Assembly: GCA_022844275.1 (NCBI GenBank)
Contig: JALHMB010000009.1
Span: forward strand, 97,913-161,912
Source: Hyphomicrobiaceae bacterium
Lineage (GTDB): Bacteria; Pseudomonadota; Alphaproteobacteria; Rhizobiales; Hyphomicrobiaceae
Length of the DNA stretch: 64,000 bases
Direction: 5' to 3'
Position numbers and translations under genes: made by a program. Under the pieces are notes generated by a model, which saw only the letters and a program-made list of their open reading frames with translations, was not told the DNA's origin and did not search any database. Positions 42,869 through 51,183 of the stretch are shown here, in pieces. Each line of letters opens with the position of its first letter. The first letter of the stretch is position 1.

Positions 42869-43042
42869 ATTCGCCTGTTGCCACGTACCTCGCGAGCGTG
42901 CGCGGCCCCTTCCTGATCGCTGCCGCGAGGTCCGTATCCGTGAGGTCCGTATCAAAGAGCGCACGGTCGCGCCCGATTTTAATCTATGTCAAACCTAGTG
43001 CGGTTCATTCCTGCAAGCCCAAACGGGGCGGAGGAAAGCGCA

Positions 43043-43366
43043 GTGACCGAGTTATGCTACCGCCGCCCGATGATGGATCGGATCTTTAGCCAAGACGTGC
43101 TGGTGAACAGCGCGATCCTGCGCATCGGTGCGGATCGGAACGCGGCAACCACCGCCGCCAAGGGCGCGGCTTGGTTCGAAGCCCGCCCCAAGTGCATCGT
43201 CCAAAGCCGCGAGCAACAGTGCTGCGGGGGAATTGCGTCCTTGCAACCTAGCCCTCCTTCGGATCTCCCACGGTACTCTCACAACGTCGCGTTCTTCCGT
43301 CAGTGCAGAAGGGCAAGCGATCAATCCACCTCCTCCCATGTACTCCAGCGCTACCATCCAGTGTAA
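43043..43366 (+). CDS. DUF6455-like small cysteine protein, first of three
   Basis: This is a 107-residue protein from a GTG start with GGAGGAA about 6 bases upstream; ATG at 43070 is an alternative. The core LRIGADRNAATTAAKGAAWFEARPKC aligns with MQRLDVDTRALVRLRSGDAYAEARCRC of the gene at 43845, and SHNVAFFRQCRR aligns with CPNLMLFDACRR. The second cysteine of the CxxC pair and the final CPN cysteine are changed (IVQS, SHN), so metal binding may be impaired. Family assignment by alignment with its neighbours; function unknown. Confidence 0.5.
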   Translation: MTELCYRRPMMDRIFSQDVLVNSAILRIGADRNAATTAAKGAAWFEARPKCIVQSREQQCCGGIASLQPSPPSDLPRYSHNVAFFRQCRRASDQSTSSHVLQRYHPV

Positions 43367-43377
43367 GGAGCAACGCC

Positions 43378-43800
43378 ATGACTCAGCCAACTGGTCACAC
43401 AAGTCTTGCCCAAGTGCGCGCGCGTTGGCGCCGCTTCTTGCTCAATCGCCGAGCGATCGCCAAATTGGCAGCATGCCCACCGAGCGAGCTGCGGCGGATG
43501 GCTCACGATGTTGGACTGGACGAGCGGGATTTGCACAGTCCTTGCTGCAGCCATCCTGGCCCCGCCGAGCTGATGCCCCAGCGGCTACAGCAGCTGGGGC
43601 TCGACCCCGCATTCGTCAAACACGCATTGCCGACGACCTACCGGGATCTGGAGAGGGTGTGCGCCCATTGTAAATCATGGCGGCGTTGCGCGCGAGATCT
43701 GTCCAACGACGACGTACAGGCTGGCATGGACGGCTATTGCCTCAACGCGACCACGATCGACGCTCTAATCGTCGATCGGCCAATCTCTCGGCGCGCCTAA
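43378..43800 (+). CDS. DUF6455-like small cysteine protein, second of three
   Basis: This is a 140-residue protein; AAGGAG lies 7 bases before the start at 43378. The N-terminal half is helical and carries HSPCCSHPG. The C-terminal half has the family pattern LERVCAHCKSWRRCARDL and GYCLNATTIDALI. The CxxC-x4-C arrangement suggests metal or redox function. It is soluble with no signal peptide, and lies 11 bp after the first paralogue, so the three genes look like one operon. Confidence 0.7.
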   Translation: MTQPTGHTSLAQVRARWRRFLLNRRAIAKLAACPPSELRRMAHDVGLDERDLHSPCCSHPGPAELMPQRLQQLGLDPAFVKHALPTTYRDLERVCAHCKSWRRCARDLSNDDVQAGMDGYCLNATTIDALIVDRPISRRA

Positions 43801-43844
43801 CGAGGGTGACGCCTGTTGACCCTGCATGGATAGCGGAGGAACCG

Positions 43845-44099
43845 ATGGACTGGCCCATGTTTCGGCGTGTGGAGAATCGAGCATGCCGGATGCAAGAAAT
43901 GATGCAGCGGCTGGATGTCGACACTCGCGCCCTGGTACGACTGCGGAGCGGTGATGCTTATGCTGAGGCGCGCTGTCGATGCCTATTCTGCGGCACAGGC
44001 GACAAATGCCTGAGGTGGCTCGAGCAGTCTGGCGATGGAGAGCGGCCCGAGTTCTGCCCCAACCTAATGCTCTTTGACGCCTGCCGGCGTAAGGACTGA
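43845..44099 (+). CDS. DUF6455-like small cysteine protein, third of three
   Basis: This is an 84-residue protein starting MDWPMFRRVENRAC with GCGGAGGA upstream. It contains the most complete motif of the set: ARCRCLFCGTGDKCLRWLE followed by EFCPNLMLFDACRR. Such small proteins with CxC-x2-C-x5-C and CPN motifs occur near denitrification and heme genes in alphaproteobacteria, but no function is established to my knowledge. An IS110 relic follows immediately. Confidence 0.72.
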   Translation: MDWPMFRRVENRACRMQEMMQRLDVDTRALVRLRSGDAYAEARCRCLFCGTGDKCLRWLEQSGDGERPEFCPNLMLFDACRRKD

Positions 44100-44122
44100 C
44101 CTGTCACTGAAGATGAACTGAT

Positions 44123-44160
44123 GGGGCGGATGCCCCCTCCATGCGGCATCGTATGATGCC
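44123..44160. repeat. Two perfect hairpins before the IS110 relic
   Basis: GGGGC-GGAT-GCCCC (44123-44136) and GGCATC-GTAT-GATGCC (44145-44160) follow each other closely between the last DUF6455-like gene and the IS110 transposase start. No T-run follows, so a simple terminator is not obvious. In IS110-group elements this upstream position encodes the structured bridge RNA, of which this may be a remnant. Confidence 0.5.
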
Positions 44161-44197
44161 AGCGCAGCGCCGGGTGCCGCTTTCGAAGGAAAAGCCC

Positions 44198-44311
44198 ATG
44201 TCAGACGTGCATGTCCTGGCGATCGACCTCGCCAAACGGAGTTTCCGGGTCTGCGGCGCAGGTCGGGGTGGGGCGGTTCATCGGAGAAGCGGGGCAGACC
44301 GCACCTGCTAA
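44198..44311 (+). pseudogene. IS110-family transposase, N-terminal fragment
   Basis: The frame reads MSDVHVLAIDLAKRSFRVCG then GRGGAV, the DEDD-type N-terminus of IS110 transposases (first catalytic aspartate in AIDLAK). After about 27 residues the similarity ends and a stop follows at 44311. The rest of the element is missing. It overlaps the 3' end of the DUF5368-like gene on the other strand. Confidence 0.75.
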
Positions 44312-44670
44312 GTTTCGGTCCAACCCATTTGACCAGAGACCACACCCATTGCCGCGTAGATTGCGACAAGCGTACCTGCCGCACCGGCGACCCAGATGCC
44401 GATGATGATGATGGCGTCGATCGGTCCGCCGAGATCCGCTAGTCGGGAGCTCGTCACGAACTGGACCAGCCAGACCGCAGCAATCCCTCCCGCGATGCCG
44501 ATTAGCTCGGAAAGGATTAGCCGGCGCGTCTTTAGGCGGCGCTCACGCACCAGCACAATGACAAGCGCCATCGTCACGGCCAATGCGATGGCGACGAGAC
44601 CCCAGAACAGCCAAGCGCCGAACAACTCCTCGAATACGGCGAGAAGGGTGGATAGCGTCAGCTCCTTCAT
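44308..44670 (-). CDS. DUF5368-like small membrane protein
   Basis: This is a 120-residue membrane protein with three hydrophobic segments: LFGAWLFWGLVAIALAVTMALVIVLV, LIGIAGGIAAVWLVQFV and IDAIIIIGIWVAGAAGTLVAIYAA. The start MKELTLSTLLAVFEELFGAWLFW resembles DUF5368 proteins, which accompany sulfide-oxidising flavoproteins. It lies 12 bp after the SQR-like gene, as in that arrangement. Function is unknown; it may be a membrane anchor. Confidence 0.7.
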   Translation of the reverse strand: MKELTLSTLLAVFEELFGAWLFWGLVAIALAVTMALVIVLVRERRLKTRRLILSELIGIAGGIAAVWLVQFVTSSRLADLGGPIDAIIIIGIWVAGAAGTLVAIYAAMGVVSGQMGWTET

Positions 44671-44682
44671 GTTTGGTCCTCC

Positions 44683-46017
44683 TCAGGCGCGCCCGCGCAA
44701 CATTGCAAGGTAGGTCGGCTTCAGAGCGATCTCCTTCATCAGCCACGTGATCCACAGCTCCTCAAGCGGCGCGATGATCCCCGGGAAGGACGGAACTAGG
44801 TTGTTGTCGTAATCGAATTCGACCAGCATCGCGCGGCCGATTCGCGTAATGAGGGGGCAGGACGTATAGCCATTGTAGGCGGCATCCGACTTGCGATCGG
44901 CGACGTCGGCGACGATGTGCTCGACAACCACAGGCGCTTGCCACTTGACGCTGGCAGCCGTCTTGCCCTTCGGCACTCCGGCGACGTCGCCAATCGTGAA
45001 TACATTGGCGAAGCGCGTGTGGCGCAAGGTGGCCTTGTCGGCCTCCACCCATCCATCGGCCGCGAAAGGCCCCGACTGCCAAGCGAGCGCGCTCTTGCGG
45101 ACGGCCGCGGGCGCCCGCATCGGCGGCACCACGTTGATGAAGTCGTAGCCGATTTCTGCCATGCCCTGCGGCGTTTCGAACGTCGCGATCCGTCGGCCTG
45201 GATCGATCGCCTTAAGAACGTGGTTGTAGGCTACGTCGATGCTTCGCTCCGCGAACAGCATGCGTACCTTTTCGCTGACGATTGGTACGCCGAACAAGGC
45301 ATTGCCGTGAGCGGCGTAGGTCAGCTTGATCTTCTGCCGCGTACTCTTGCGCCGTGCGTAGTCGTCGGTGATGAAGGCGTACTTGAGCGGAGCGCCCGCA
45401 CACTTCATCTCCGTCGCCGGACGCTGGAACAGGCCGGCACCGCCCTTGTCGGTGAACTGTGACATCTGTTGCCAAGTCTTGTGCGCTGCCTCGGGCCCAG
45501 CATACACGCTGCCAATGCCCTCGCGCCCGATCAAATCGGTCGTCATGCCCTCAATGGCACTGTAGTCGAGGTCGAGGCCCGTGGCGACGACGAGAAAGTC
45601 GTAGTCCAGGGTCTTGCCGGCCGAGGTGACAACACGTCGCGCGTCTGGCTTGAACTCGGTAACCGCCTCATCGACCCAATTGACACCGGAGGGCACCCAT
45701 TCCCGGGTGCTCGAGACTGGATAGTCGATTGACTTTAGCCCGGCGGCGACGAGCGTGTAACCTGGCTGATAGTAATGCTCCTTGCGCGAATCGAGCAGCG
45801 TGATGCGCGCTCCTTCGAGCCGCGCGGCAAGCCGGTTCGCGACGGTCAACCCAGCCGCACCCGCGCCGGCGATGAGGATGCGTGCCTTCGTGACCACTTT
45901 GGCAGCGCTTGCCTTCGACGGCGACACCACGCCGGTCGCGAGTCCCGCGCTTCCCATCGCCAGTAGTTGTCGTCTCGTCAACTCTGGATCGACCCGGCGA
46001 GATCTGATCTGTGCCAT
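44683..46017 (-). CDS. Tat-exported sulfide:quinone oxidoreductase-like flavoprotein
   Basis: This is a 444-residue FAD-dependent oxidoreductase of the SQR/FCSD group. A Tat signal is present (TRRQLLAMGSAGLATGVV, about 14-31), then the FAD Rossmann motif ILIAGAGAAGLTVANRLA, the redox cysteines in MKCAGAP and TSCPLITRIG, and FTIGDVAGVPKGKTAA near the C-terminus. The third cysteine of classical SQR seems absent (GSVYAG). It would oxidise sulfide in the periplasm or at the membrane. The start at 46017 has GAGGAGG upstream; the frame is open to 46041. It is paired with the DUF5368-like gene. Confidence 0.85.
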   Translation of the reverse strand: MAQIRSRRVDPELTRRQLLAMGSAGLATGVVSPSKASAAKVVTKARILIAGAGAAGLTVANRLAARLEGARITLLDSRKEHYYQPGYTLVAAGLKSIDYPVSSTREWVPSGVNWVDEAVTEFKPDARRVVTSAGKTLDYDFLVVATGLDLDYSAIEGMTTDLIGREGIGSVYAGPEAAHKTWQQMSQFTDKGGAGLFQRPATEMKCAGAPLKYAFITDDYARRKSTRQKIKLTYAAHGNALFGVPIVSEKVRMLFAERSIDVAYNHVLKAIDPGRRIATFETPQGMAEIGYDFINVVPPMRAPAAVRKSALAWQSGPFAADGWVEADKATLRHTRFANVFTIGDVAGVPKGKTAASVKWQAPVVVEHIVADVADRKSDAAYNGYTSCPLITRIGRAMLVEFDYDNNLVPSFPGIIAPLEELWITWLMKEIALKPTYLAMLRGRA

Positions 46018-46177
46018 GCGTATGCACCTCCTCTTCGCCAACTGACATCTAATCCGTCACCGAGGTCAGGCCGCATTGCGGCAGATCAATGTTTGCCATC
46101 CGCCGCAATCGTTCTTGGCGGGCAATGTCATGTCCGACGATTGCTTGTTCGCGCCCCGATGCGCACGACAGCAATCG

Positions 46178-46297
46178 TCACTCGTGCCGCAGCGCCTCTA
46201 TAGGATCGAGACGCGCCGCGCTACGCGCAGGAACGAAGCCAAAGACAACGCCGACAAGTGCAGAGAACGCAAAGGCAAGGAGAACTATCGCCGGGTC
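46178..46297 (-). pseudogene. C-terminal remnant of a MacB/FtsX-type ABC permease
   Basis: The minus-strand frame reads [20 protein letters not shown] then [19 protein letters not shown] and stops, the invariant C-terminal end of MacB-type permeases (the last transmembrane helix and [17 protein letters not shown]). Nothing else of the gene remains, since IS DNA begins just upstream. It was probably destroyed by the IS insertion next to it. Confidence 0.75.
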
Positions 46298-46349
46298 GAC
46301 GATGAAGGCCACACGCTCGCAGCTGTCGATGTCGGAGCGTCGTGCGTGT

Positions 46350-47219
46350 TCGTTTATCAAACAAGTCACGTGCAAAGCAGCGCCGGAATTCTAAGGTCCG
46401 TGATGATGAAGCGGCAATGACCGCGTCGATCGTCCGGCTGGCGACCCAGTATGGCCGGTACGGATATCGACGCATCCGTCAGTTGCTCCTCGACGAAGGC
46501 TAGCGCGTCAGCGTCAAGCGCGTCTACCGGATCTGGCGGCGGCCCATTTACGTGCTTGCCTCAGGCAAGACGGCTGAAAGTCCCGAAAAAACAACCCAAA
46601 CGCGGCCGCCTCTGGCTCAACGACGGATCCTGCATCCGTCTACGACCGGAGCGGCCCAATCACGTCTGGTCCTACGACTTCGTCCAGGACCGCACCGAGG
46701 ACAGCGGAGCTTTCGCACGCTGACCGTGATCGACGAGTTCACACGCAGATGCCTGGCGATCGTCGTTGCACGCCGGCTCAGATCTGACGATGTGCTCCAT
46801 TGCCTGACCGATCTCTTCGTTGAGCATGGTCCGCCGGATCATTTTCGGTCGGATAACGGGCCCGAGTTTGTCGCCAAGAACGTGCGTGGCTGGCTCAGCA
46901 GGATCGGTGTCAAGTCGCTCTTCATCGAACCCAGCAGCCCATGGGAGAATGACCACTGCGAGAGCTTCAACTCCAAGCTCCGAGACGAGCTGCTGGCGGC
47001 GTAAGCATTTTCGACGCTCCATGACGCCAAGATGCTGATCGAGCACTGGCGGCGCCACTACAATGCGATCAGGCCGCACTCATCGTTGGGCTATCGACCG
47101 CCAGCGCCCTTGCCGCCAGCATCTAGCCTGACCTACGCTGTGCTCCGGCCAGCCTAGACTCCGGTCAAGAGCGGTCGGGTTCCAACTTAGTCCCTGGTAT
47201 CGCGATAAGGAGCAGGCCA
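46350..47219 (+). mobile_element. IS3/IS407-type element copy 1, 5'-truncated and decayed
   Basis: Plus-strand OrfB sequence starts inside the gene (DDEAAMTASIVRLATQYGRY) and runs through the DDE core (VIDEFTRRCLAIVVARRL, FRSDNGPEFVAKNVRG, PWENDHCESFNSKLRDE) to YRPPAPL. In-frame stops occur at 46501 (TAG) and about 47002 (TAA), and the reading frame shifts near 46550-46700. The 3' terminus reads to GGAGCAGGCCA at 47219, matching copy 2. OrfA and the left end are missing. It is nearly identical to copy 2 at 55967, in opposite orientation. Confidence 0.85.
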
Positions 47220-47311
47220 GAACCCAGACTTCGTCTCGGAGAGGCCTCAGCATCAGCACCGAGGTCGCGAGCCGCTGCGCCGTCCAATGCCGGCCTCAAT
47301 CATTCGTCAAC

Positions 47312-48439
47312 TCACCGAGCAGCGGACATCGTGGCGCGAAATCGCATCAATGCGAAGACGAACAGAACAGTTCCGATCAACGCCATCCTGGCAAGCTGTG
47401 GCCACACGATTTCAATACCCGCGCCGCGATAGATGACGGCCTGGGAGAACCGCGTGAAGTGCGTCGACGGCGCAGCCTGCATCAGGACCTGCAGGACTTC
47501 AGGCATGCCCTCGATCGGCGATGTGCCGCCTGAGAGCATGTTCATGACGACGAAGAACGGGATCGCCAGCAAGCCGAACTGCGGCATCGAGCGCGCCACG
47601 GTCGACAGCACGATGCCAAGGGCGGTCATCGCGTAGAGAAAGAACGCCGCTCCCAAAAGGAACAGTGGAATCGAGCCCGTGATGACCACGCCGAGGATAC
47701 CCTGGACGACGGCATAGAGCGAAAGCGTCACCGCGAGAATGATCGCCAGGCTATTGGCCCAGATCTTGGCAATCATGATCTCTCCCGGCGTCACCGGCAT
47801 CACAAGGAGATGCTCGATCGTGCCGCGTTCGCGCTCCCTGATGACGGCGGCCCCGGACAGAATGAGCGACAGCATGGTGATGTTGGAGACGATCTGCATC
47901 ACAGACATGAACCAGCTCGAATCGAGGTTCGGATTGAACTTCGTGCGCGTCACCAGCGCCACGGGCAGACTTTCTGTGCCGTCGGTGCGACCGACGAAAT
48001 TCGCAAGCTGGCGATTGATGATGCTCTGGATATAGGCGGCGCCGTTGCCCGCCAGCGTCATCGCCGTCGCGTCGACATTGACCTGCAGTCGCGGCCTGCG
48101 CGCGGCCAGCACGTCGGCCTGGAAGTCCGGCGGAATATTGATGACGAAAGCAAAGAGCCCGGCATCCATGACCGCGTCGATCTGCTCCAGCCCGAGCAAG
48201 GCCGGCTGTTTGAAGTAGGGCTTCATAAAGGCAGCCCGGATCTGTCGGGATAGGTCAGATTGATCCTCGTCGGCAATGGCGATCGATGCATTGCGCACCT
48301 CGGTCTGAACGCCCGTGGCCACGGTGTAGATGGCAACCGTGAATGTGAAAAATAGTAGGAACAGCAGTACGGGATCGCGCCGCAGGCTGTTTAGCTCCTT
48401 CAGGCCGAGCCGGTAGATGTTTTTGAGATGGCGGCGCAT
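47312..48439 (-). CDS. ABC-2 type transporter permease (YhhJ-like)
   Basis: This is a 375-residue permease starting MRRHLKNIYRLGLKELNSL. A first helix (VLLFLLFFTFTVAIYTVA), a large extracytoplasmic domain (about 45-170) and five C-terminal helices follow, the ABC-2 layout of YhhJ/YbhR proteins. The start at 48439 shares one base with the stop of the fused ATPase/permease gene (TGATG). It is the last gene of a four-gene efflux operon with TetR, HlyD and RbbA-like genes. Confidence 0.87.
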   Translation of the reverse strand: MRRHLKNIYRLGLKELNSLRRDPVLLFLLFFTFTVAIYTVATGVQTEVRNASIAIADEDQSDLSRQIRAAFMKPYFKQPALLGLEQIDAVMDAGLFAFVINIPPDFQADVLAARRPRLQVNVDATAMTLAGNGAAYIQSIINRQLANFVGRTDGTESLPVALVTRTKFNPNLDSSWFMSVMQIVSNITMLSLILSGAAVIRERERGTIEHLLVMPVTPGEIMIAKIWANSLAIILAVTLSLYAVVQGILGVVITGSIPLFLLGAAFFLYAMTALGIVLSTVARSMPQFGLLAIPFFVVMNMLSGGTSPIEGMPEVLQVLMQAAPSTHFTRFSQAVIYRGAGIEIVWPQLARMALIGTVLFVFALMRFRATMSAAR

Positions 48440-51183
48440 CAGGCCTCCTGCTTTCTCAGCAGCAGCGCTGCCAGCAGCCAGAACGCGAGACAGAACAGGA
48501 CCAGCCATAGGTAGTTCGGATAGAGGTCGGCAAAGCCCAACCCCTTGTTGAATACACCCGACGTAATCTTCTGGAAGTAGAGTGCGGGGAAGATATGCCC
48601 GACGACGCGAGCGCCGCCTTCCAGTGTCGAAACCGGATAGAGCATCCCGGAAAAATTAAGACTGGGGATCATGACGATGATGGCGGATGCGAATATCGCG
48701 GCCAGTTGCGATGAAACAAACGCGGATATGACCAGGCCCAATGAGGTGGCGGCGGTGGCAAACAGCAGGGCGCCTAGCACCAGCGCGGCGATATTGCCGC
48801 TGACCGGGACGCGGAAGAAGACCGTAATCAGGATGAACAGGCTGAGAAAACTGACCATCGCCACTCCGATGTAAGGCAGCTGCTTGCCGACCAGGAACTC
48901 GAGCTTTGTCGCTGGCGCCGCGTAGAGGTTTGTGATCGATCCCAACTCCTTCTCCCTGACGACGCCGAGCGCCGTGAGCATGGTCGAGAACATGTACATC
49001 AGCAGCATTAGCACGCCCGGTGAAATGGCGTAGACACTCAGGAACGCCTGGTTGTAACGAAACCGCGTTTCGATTTCGGCGGGATAGAGCGACGGAGTGT
49101 TGCCTGTCTCGCGCCTTGAGAAATCGACGAGGTAGTTCGCCACAACACCTTGCACGTACCCGCGCGATGTTTCAGCCTGGAACGTATTGGCGCCGTCGAA
49201 CCAGACGCCGACCTCGGGCTGACGGGACGACAGCAGGTCCTTGCCGAACCTCGGCGGGATCACCAGGCCGAACTTGATCTCTCCGCGCGACAGGCGCTCG
49301 TCGAGCTCTGCCTGGGAGGAAATGGGAGCGCCCTGCTCGAAATATCGTGAACCCGCAAAGTTATCGAGGAACGCCTGGCTTTCCTGCGACCGATCGCGGT
49401 CAAGTACGGCGTAGGCGAGTTTCTCAACGTCGAAGGAAATGCCATTGGCCATTGCAATCGCGAGAACGATCGGACCGAGCAGGGCGAAAGCGATGCGGAT
49501 TGGATCACGAATGAGTTCCACGGCCTCGCGGCGTGCAAAGGCCCACACGCGGCGTGGATCGAACCATCGATTGGACGCGCCTGACGTGACGGGTGGAGCC
49601 TCTTGCTGCGCGTCGACGGTGCCGGCATTGGATTGGGGTGCATCGGCTGCGACGGCGTTCTCAAGATAGCCGATGAAGGCGTCCTCGAGTGTCTCAGCGC
49701 CCCGAGCCTTTCTCAATTCATCCGGCGTGTCCATCGCCAGGATCTTGCCGGCGTGCATCAGTGAAATGCGATCGCAGCGCTCGGCTTCGTTCACGAAATG
49801 GGTGGAAATGAATATCGTCACGCCATCCTCACGCGACAATTGAATGAGCAATTCCCAGAACCGGTCCCGTGCGATCGGATCGACACCGGACGTCGGCTCA
49901 TCGAGTATCAGCATCTCCGGCTTGTGCAGCACGGCGACCGCGAGCTGCAGTCGCTGCCGGATGCCGAGCGGGAGACTGTCCGGCAAGTTTTCCGTGACAT
50001 CGGCGAGATCGAACCGGCCGATCAACTCGTTGAAGCGTTGCCTGCTCTGTTCAGCGGAAAGATCGAAAAGGCTCGCATGCAGATCCAGGTTCTGGCGCAC
50101 GCTCAGCTCCGAGTAGAGCGAGAACGATTGCGACATGTAGCCGACGCGGCGGCGAGTCTCGATGTCGTTGGGATCGACTTCGTGGCCGAAAAGCTTTGCC
50201 GTGCCCTCGGTTGGCGGCAGCAAGCCGGTCAGCATTTTCATGGTCGTCGTCTTGCCGCAGCCATTGGAGCCGAGAAACCCGAAGATTTCGCCGCGCTCGA
50301 TGCGGGCCGTCACGTGATCGACCGCTGTGAAATCGCCAAATCGCATGGTTAGGCCATCGGCCTCGATGGCCGGCCCTCCCCGGGTCGCCACTCTCGGCGG
50401 GAGGACGACGGCTTTATGACCGGCGCGTTTGGCCTCCGGAAGCAGCGCGATAAAGGCCTCTTCGAGGCTTTCTCGACCTGCGCGCTGCTTGAGGTCGCCC
50501 GCGGTACCCATGGCAAGAACTCTTCCGGCATCCATGGCGATAAGGTGATCGAAGCGCTCAGCTTCCTCCATGTAGGCCGTGGCAACGATCACGCTCATGT
50601 TCGGCCGGCGCGTGTGGATGCGTTCGATCAGCTCCCAGAACTGTTTGCGCGAGAGTGGGTCGACGCCTGTCGTCGGCTCGTCCAGGATCAACAGATCGGG
50701 ATCATGGATCAGCGAGCAGCAGAGCGAGAGCTTCTGTTTCATGCCGCCCGACAGCTTGCCGGCTGGCCGGTCCGCGAACGGATCGAGCCCCGTACTGTGC
50801 AGCAGGTCGGCGATCCGCCATGCCCGCTCAGCGGCCGACTGCCCGAACAGGCGACCGAAGAAGTCGACGTTCTCCGTGACCGACAGCGTCGGATAGAGAT
50901 TTCGGCCAAGACCCTGCGGCATATAGGCGATGCGGGCACACACATCGGCACGGTGCCGGCCTGCTGCCATGTCGCCGCCAAGAACGTTCACGCCGCCGGT
51001 CTGGATCTTGCGCACGCCAGCCACCAGGGCCAGAAGCGTCGACTTGCCAACGCCGTCAGGGCCGATGAGACCGACCATGCAGCCCGCGGGAATATCGATC
51101 GATACCGAGTCAAGGGCGTTGGTGGCGCCGTATTTGTGAGTAACGGTCGCCAAGCGCGCGACGCAAGGCGCGTCTCCACTCAT
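48439..51183 (-). CDS. Fused ABC transporter: two ATPase domains plus ABC-2 permease (RbbA/YhiH-like)
   Basis: This 914-residue protein has two full ATP-binding domains. The first (about 10-225) has Walker A GPDGVGKST, signature LSGGMKQK and Walker B LLILDEPTTGVDP. The second (about 270-490) has Walker A GSNGCGKTT, a QLAVAVL-type signature region without LSGG, and MLILDEPTSGVDP. The C-terminal ~370 residues form an ABC-2 permease. The start at 51183 overlaps the HlyD stop by 4 bp. The architecture matches RbbA/YhiH of YhiI-YhiH-YhhJ efflux systems. The substrate is unknown. Confidence 0.9.
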   Translation of the reverse strand: MSGDAPCVARLATVTHKYGATNALDSVSIDIPAGCMVGLIGPDGVGKSTLLALVAGVRKIQTGGVNVLGGDMAAGRHRADVCARIAYMPQGLGRNLYPTLSVTENVDFFGRLFGQSAAERAWRIADLLHSTGLDPFADRPAGKLSGGMKQKLSLCCSLIHDPDLLILDEPTTGVDPLSRKQFWELIERIHTRRPNMSVIVATAYMEEAERFDHLIAMDAGRVLAMGTAGDLKQRAGRESLEEAFIALLPEAKRAGHKAVVLPPRVATRGGPAIEADGLTMRFGDFTAVDHVTARIERGEIFGFLGSNGCGKTTTMKMLTGLLPPTEGTAKLFGHEVDPNDIETRRRVGYMSQSFSLYSELSVRQNLDLHASLFDLSAEQSRQRFNELIGRFDLADVTENLPDSLPLGIRQRLQLAVAVLHKPEMLILDEPTSGVDPIARDRFWELLIQLSREDGVTIFISTHFVNEAERCDRISLMHAGKILAMDTPDELRKARGAETLEDAFIGYLENAVAADAPQSNAGTVDAQQEAPPVTSGASNRWFDPRRVWAFARREAVELIRDPIRIAFALLGPIVLAIAMANGISFDVEKLAYAVLDRDRSQESQAFLDNFAGSRYFEQGAPISSQAELDERLSRGEIKFGLVIPPRFGKDLLSSRQPEVGVWFDGANTFQAETSRGYVQGVVANYLVDFSRRETGNTPSLYPAEIETRFRYNQAFLSVYAISPGVLMLLMYMFSTMLTALGVVREKELGSITNLYAAPATKLEFLVGKQLPYIGVAMVSFLSLFILITVFFRVPVSGNIAALVLGALLFATAATSLGLVISAFVSSQLAAIFASAIIVMIPSLNFSGMLYPVSTLEGGARVVGHIFPALYFQKITSGVFNKGLGFADLYPNYLWLVLFCLAFWLLAALLLRKQEA

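Noticed and set aside
46076..46089. TTGCG-GCAG-ATCAA as an Fnr box before the SQR-like gene
   Set aside because: Only one half matches the consensus, so it is not distinguishable from chance.
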